Assembly (NCBI GenBank): GCA_002372505.1
Contig: DFGY01000077.1
Coordinates: 1 to 6,198 of the forward strand
Source of the DNA: Firmicutes bacterium UBA3738
GTDB lineage: Bacteria; Bacillota; Clostridia; Peptostreptococcales; Anaerovoracaceae
Direction of reading: 5' to 3'
DNA: 6,198 nucleotides
Shown one piece after another: positions 4,201-6,198 of this stretch (positions are counted from its first letter, which is position 1; each line of letters opens with the position of its first letter). The notes below the pieces were generated by a model. The model did not search any database, had not been told where the DNA came from, and was given only the letters and a program-made list of their open reading frames with translations. A program made the translations under genes and the position numbers.

Positions 4201-6198
4201 GATAAGAGCGAGAGCGCGGCAGACCTTACGGGTGACGGAACATATAACCTGGAGCTTTGGGGAGGAGCCGAAGGCCAAAAGCAACTCCTTAAGACAGATA
4301 AGGTTGACCCGGCAACAGGCGAGTACAGATTTAACGGCCTTGCCACAGGAGAGGAATATGCCGGCTACTATCAGGTGAGAATCACAAACAGAGACAATAA
4401 GGGTAAGGACTTCAGAGGAGTAAACGACGGAGAGCTTCTCTCAGACCAGATGATAGTATCGGAAAAAATGAGAAAGGCAGAGACGGGAAGGACAAAGGAC
4501 AACGCCTTCATCCACAATACAGAGGCAGGAAATGACAAGTTCCTCGGCTATGCATTCTCAGACCCCATTACTGCCATAGACGCAGAGGACTTTAACTATT
4601 CACTGGCCCTTGGAGGCACATATAACTGCGGCGTCTACTGGGACGACCCAACAACCCTCACCTTTAAGGTTGACGGAAACAAGGGTAGTCTTGTGCCCGA
4701 GGAAAACGGCGAATGGGTAGACGTAATCAAAAACACACCGACAGAGCTTGTATACGAAGGTGCAGCATGCGACAGCGTAGCGTGGCCAAAGGTAGAGCCT
4801 GCAGAAGGATATGAATTTAAAGGCTGGGTACCGGAAAATGACCCGGATGCAGAGCCCATAAAAGATCCAAAGGGAGCAACCTTCGGATATGAGGATGTGC
4901 CATACGTAGCGGTATTTGAAACGGCAGAGTATCCTGCAAGCTTCGATACAAACGGCGGCAAGCCGGGAAGCATCGATAACGTTAATATTCCTTACGGAAG
5001 CGAGATTCTTGGAAACGAAAACTTCCCGGATGACCCCACCAAGGAAGGAAACGTATTCAGAGGCTGGCAGGCAACTGAAGATGCAGGAAATATCGAAAGA
5101 GGAGCATACATTACTCCGGATGACACCATGCCTGCAACGGAGGAAGGAAAGAGCCTTGCTCTTAAGGCAATCTACGAGCCGGGAAACGAGGATGACGGAA
5201 AGAGCGATGAAATCACCATGGCAGCAAAGAACATTCTCGTAACACCGGAGGAAGCAAAAGAGCTGACAGCGGATAAGGTAATAGAGGCAAGTGGCGCAAA
5301 GGCATGGATGAAGGACGATCCTTCAAAGAACGTTCCAATCGACGAAGTTAAGTCCGGCGGAAAGGACATTGCAAAGTCAGACCTTGCAAAGGGCGAAGAA
5401 GGTGACTACGAAGTAGTAATCACAAGCGAAAAGCCCGCAAAGGGTAATGCCGAGTCAGTCACTCTCACGGCAAGCGTAAGAGATAAGAAGGACGTTGACC
5501 CTGAGACAGGAAAGGGCTTTGGAGCAAACGACTTCACATATCCCACAAAGAAGGACGACGGAACTCCAAACAATCCTCTCACAGAGGACGACGTTAAGAA
5601 GCTTGCTGACGTTGTAACTACAGGTGGCACAGACCCGGACGATGTAACAGTTAATCCACAAGACCTTGAAGCTCTTAACGACGCCATCGAAAACGGAACC
5701 CCGGGTAAGTACCCCGTTAAGCTGACTGATGGTGACGGAAACGAGATAGAGCTTACGGTTACTCTTGAAGGGCCACTTACGGCCAGCCTTGACACAAACG
5801 GCGGAAAGCCGGGGAAGATTGACGATGTACTCATCGACGCAGGAAAGCCAATCTTAAAGAGTGATAAATTCCCGACCGGTGACAAAGCACCGACAAAGGA
5901 CGGAGCAGAGCTTCGCGGATGGGAAGTAACAGAAGATGCAGGAGACCTTAAAGCAGGTGACATAATAGGTGATGAAACCAAGATGCCGGAAGTACCGGTT
6001 AAGCTAAAGGCAGTTTGGGAAGATAACACAGGAACAGACAAAGACGGAAAACCGTCAGAGGTAAAGGGCAACAGTGATGGCATCGGCATGGCGGCTAATG
6101 ACTTTATCATTACCCCAGAGGAAGCAGACGCCCTCACACCTGAAGGAGCCATAACTGCATCAGGTGCCAAGGCATGGGAAAAGGCAGACCCGAGCAAA
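1246..6198 (+). CDS. Giant secreted multidomain adhesin-like surface protein, 3' truncated by the window edge
   Basis: One frame of 1651 codons runs without a stop to the right edge; I translated it throughout. Start: ATG 7 bases after AGGAGG. Residues 1-44 form a Sec signal peptide: basic n-region (R4, K8, R12), hydrophobic core FFVFLLAIMVVG (13-24), and a likely cleavage site around AKAAA (40-44). Residues about 46-765 are a large head, rich in beta-type sequence, that I do not recognise. Residues 966-1050 or somewhat beyond are an SdrD_B-like domain with the loop FDDLNKNGKWDKSE (976-989), whose D977, D978, N980, N982, D986 and E989 suit calcium binding. Residues about 1139-1225, 1231-1311 and 1513-1592 are Listeria-Bacteroides (InlB B-type) repeats, the last two with FDTNGG or LDTNGG and GW motifs. 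Ig-like modules with an AND(F)-type start are at 1320-1413, 1426-1509 and from 1616. The stalk is typical of wall-anchored Gram-positive adhesins; an LPXTG or similar anchor would be downstream and is not seen. Role in adhesion is inferred from architecture; the ligand is unknown. Expression is probably set by the upstream invertible segment. Confidence 0.88.
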   Translation, partial: MQSRTNSKWLHRFFVFLLAIMVVGSYTMPQSFGMFGAETAKAAAKNLPGGGTIKLLGTDDNHTELTDMDGQTADFSFADNYGYSPKEYKFQVVIRGKSTEKSGNLKIELAEGLVFEATGEGDNNLTGALSSDISKEYHPSYAYFDNNPTIIRKYLGQVKSVDATVKASYEDLVWSFSVRPNQRVPQINMSEAIKITYSEDGTDTVLKTNAKLNSAQLNYSNASLGKTTRRADPQGMLAENTNYRTHVWHPGVCKIEMTYTVPEGVTIRLKNGDIKLTDDAGAVTDDTVNIKDAFNLTKTSDNRYVLTSDYYNNLYCGDFFEPIEYVFNSNEGERKTVTAIKKLALRDGTVIKERTSEREFLMYKGEDVAVQYNTTALINRYHENVGLPKANSNPQSYTMLPYEECFWYGSQGAVYQNFGTADSDEKTVVAKFYDEKIQVTGLRFSLPVKTVRIKTNIHPKGRTVDINLEKKPDPYVSNYSVSKKTLGLLDGEYITEVRYNIGIIAAGTQGNMGPWGKLLATGTVGSIEVFDTYDTSNSTGEAPIKLHFNSGSPTIITATTQSNTDFTAGGSTSQWLQLSTGDVVYSISDYNVYICVPEKSSIQNLRVASAETVANANTEDIPTVKETDVTRYVKKSELLTSVSNDGETKYYYKLDFSGVPVELRTFPHYPERNGPKINVYYDVVTSKDTPSGTYNANENIFVETIKRSSEYGDTNNIYNFDTDGGYVRRSGTQTGYTIHALTDVVAETEAKTGLMENYVKYLESDPQTILPIGGEEKVELKTRVRNQSGVSAEPGTTVWQPIPKKGEDWAELTKGSKDKDGNEVTAAPYNLELEKKITNPNPSVWKLYYAVSAQVPEKNAQGNVQWRTWDQDTSKVTWIPEDQMTDNDPRLKDVNCIKMVAENALPADLDDALDFEVMATSTDNSEKNSVMVLRPVVYRNLTVNAGTPDEKVISDTAPGDATALLFATGKIKGTVFDDLNKNGKWDKSESAADLTGDGTYNLELWGGAEGQKQLLKTDKVDPATGEYRFNGLATGEEYAGYYQVRITNRDNKGKDFRGVNDGELLSDQMIVSEKMRKAETGRTKDNAFIHNTEAGNDKFLGYAFSDPITAIDAEDFNYSLALGGTYNCGVYWDDPTTLTFKVDGNKGSLVPEENGEWVDVIKNTPTELVYEGAACDSVAWPKVEPAEGYEFKGWVPENDPDAEPIKDPKGATFGYEDVPYVAVFETAEYPASFDTNGGKPGSIDNVNIPYGSEILGNENFPDDPTKEGNVFRGWQATEDAGNIERGAYITPDDTMPATEEGKSLALKAIYEPGNEDDGKSDEITMAAKNILVTPEEAKELTADKVIEASGAKAWMKDDPSKNVPIDEVKSGGKDIAKSDLAKGEEGDYEVVITSEKPAKGNAESVTLTASVRDKKDVDPETGKGFGANDFTYPTKKDDGTPNNPLTEDDVKKLADVVTTGGTDPDDVTVNPQDLEALNDAIENGTPGKYPVKLTDGDGNEIELTVTLEGPLTASLDTNGGKPGKIDDVLIDAGKPILKSDKFPTGDKAPTKDGAELRGWEVTEDAGDLKAGDIIGDETKMPEVPVKLKAVWEDNTGTDKDGKPSEVKGNSDGIGMAANDFIITPEEADALTPEGAITASGAKAWEKADPSK
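4663..4920 (+). repeat. Divergent LBR-like module (protein level) in the adhesin
   Basis: Residues 1139-1225 follow the pattern TFKVDGNKGSL ... VEPAEGYEFKGWVP ... YVAVFE. The GYxFxGW core and the closing aromatic strand are those of the Listeria-Bacteroides repeat superfamily, but the NGG motif of the next copies is replaced by DGNKG. It directly precedes the more typical copy at 4936 and likely forms the first unit of the stalk. Confidence 0.6.
4936..5781 (+). repeat. Composite stalk unit 1: LBR + Ig-like module A + Ig-like module B
   Basis: Residues 1231-1311 are an LBR copy (ASFDTNGGKPG ... FRGWQ ... LKAIYEP). Residues 1320-1413 are module A (AAKNILVTPEEAKEL, ASGAKAW, then DYEVVITS and VTLTASV strands). 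Residues 1426-1509 are module B (GANDFTYP, LTEDDVKKLADV, IENGTPGKYPVKL, ELTVTLEG). A and B start 100 residues apart and share an initial A-N motif, a helical or loop stretch with TxEx, and a closing beta strand, so they probably descend from one Ig-like domain. The unit recurs from base 5782. Confidence 0.75.
5782..6198 (+). repeat. Composite stalk unit 2 (partial): LBR + start of Ig-like module A
   Basis: Residues 1513-1592 (ASLDTNGGKPGKIDD ... LRGWEVTEDAGDL ... LKAVWE) repeat the LBR of unit 1 with an offset of 846 bp, and residues from 1616 (AANDFIITPEEADAL, ASGAKAWEKADPSK) repeat module A with an offset of 870 bp. The window ends inside module A, so further units and the anchor probably follow. 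The copies differ at many silent and amino-acid positions, so they are old rather than recent duplications. Confidence 0.75.

Noticed and set aside
3855..4346. Minus-strand open frame of 163 codons
   Set aside because: It is a shadow of the same kind, antisense to the region before and including the SdrD_B-like domain, with Ser/Leu-rich unstructured translation.
5406..6197. Minus-strand open frame of 263 codons
   Set aside because: It lies wholly antisense to the adhesin stalk; the translation is Ser/Pro/Val-rich low-complexity, as produced by reading CTT/GAC/AAG-biased codons backwards. It has no ribosome-binding site and no family motifs.

Overview
The window looks like a piece of a Bacillota (probably class Clostridia) chromosome. 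The evidence is a strong AGGAGG ribosome-binding site, a Gram-positive type signal peptide, SdrD_B-like and Listeria-Bacteroides (InlB B-type) repeat modules in a giant surface protein, and a tyrosine recombinase whose conserved blocks resemble those of integrases common in gut and oral Clostridia. The species cannot be named from the sequence.

Layout. (1) Bases 2-742, + strand: C-terminal part of a tyrosine recombinase. The reading frame is open to the left edge, so its N-terminus lies outside the window. (2) Bases 743-1245: a 503-base intergenic region bounded internally by two perfect 20-bp inverted repeats (772-791 and 1101-1120). Each repeat is itself a near-palindrome with an asymmetric 6-bp core, the form expected of a tyrosine-recombinase crossover site. 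The 309 bp between them hold candidate promoters on both strands, a strong + strand intrinsic terminator (954-979) and a cluster of short repeated motifs. (3) Bases 1246-6198, + strand: one uninterrupted frame of 1651 codons, still open at the right edge. It encodes a secreted multidomain adhesin-like protein: signal peptide, a large head of unrecognised type, an SdrD_B-like domain, then alternating LBR and Ig-like modules. The cell-wall anchor would lie beyond the window.

How the parts may work together. The most economical reading is a phase-variation cassette: the recombinase flips the 349-bp segment (repeats included), and its orientation decides whether the surface protein is expressed. 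As written, the segment places a terminator that reads toward the adhesin gene, and a minus-strand extended -10 element points away from it, so the sequenced orientation looks OFF. After inversion the terminator would no longer be read in the working direction, and the minus-strand promoter would face the adhesin. This resembles the principle of the Clostridioides difficile cwpV switch and other invertible promoters. The repeats, the recombinase motifs and the terminator are visible in the sequence; the inversion itself and the ON/OFF assignment are inference.

A second notable property is mosaicism in the adhesin gene. Codons from about base 1441 to 3480 are AT-rich and favour TTA/TTG leucine codons, while the downstream stalk uses mostly CTT and almost no TTA/TTG. 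This suggests that a variable head has been placed on an older scaffold.
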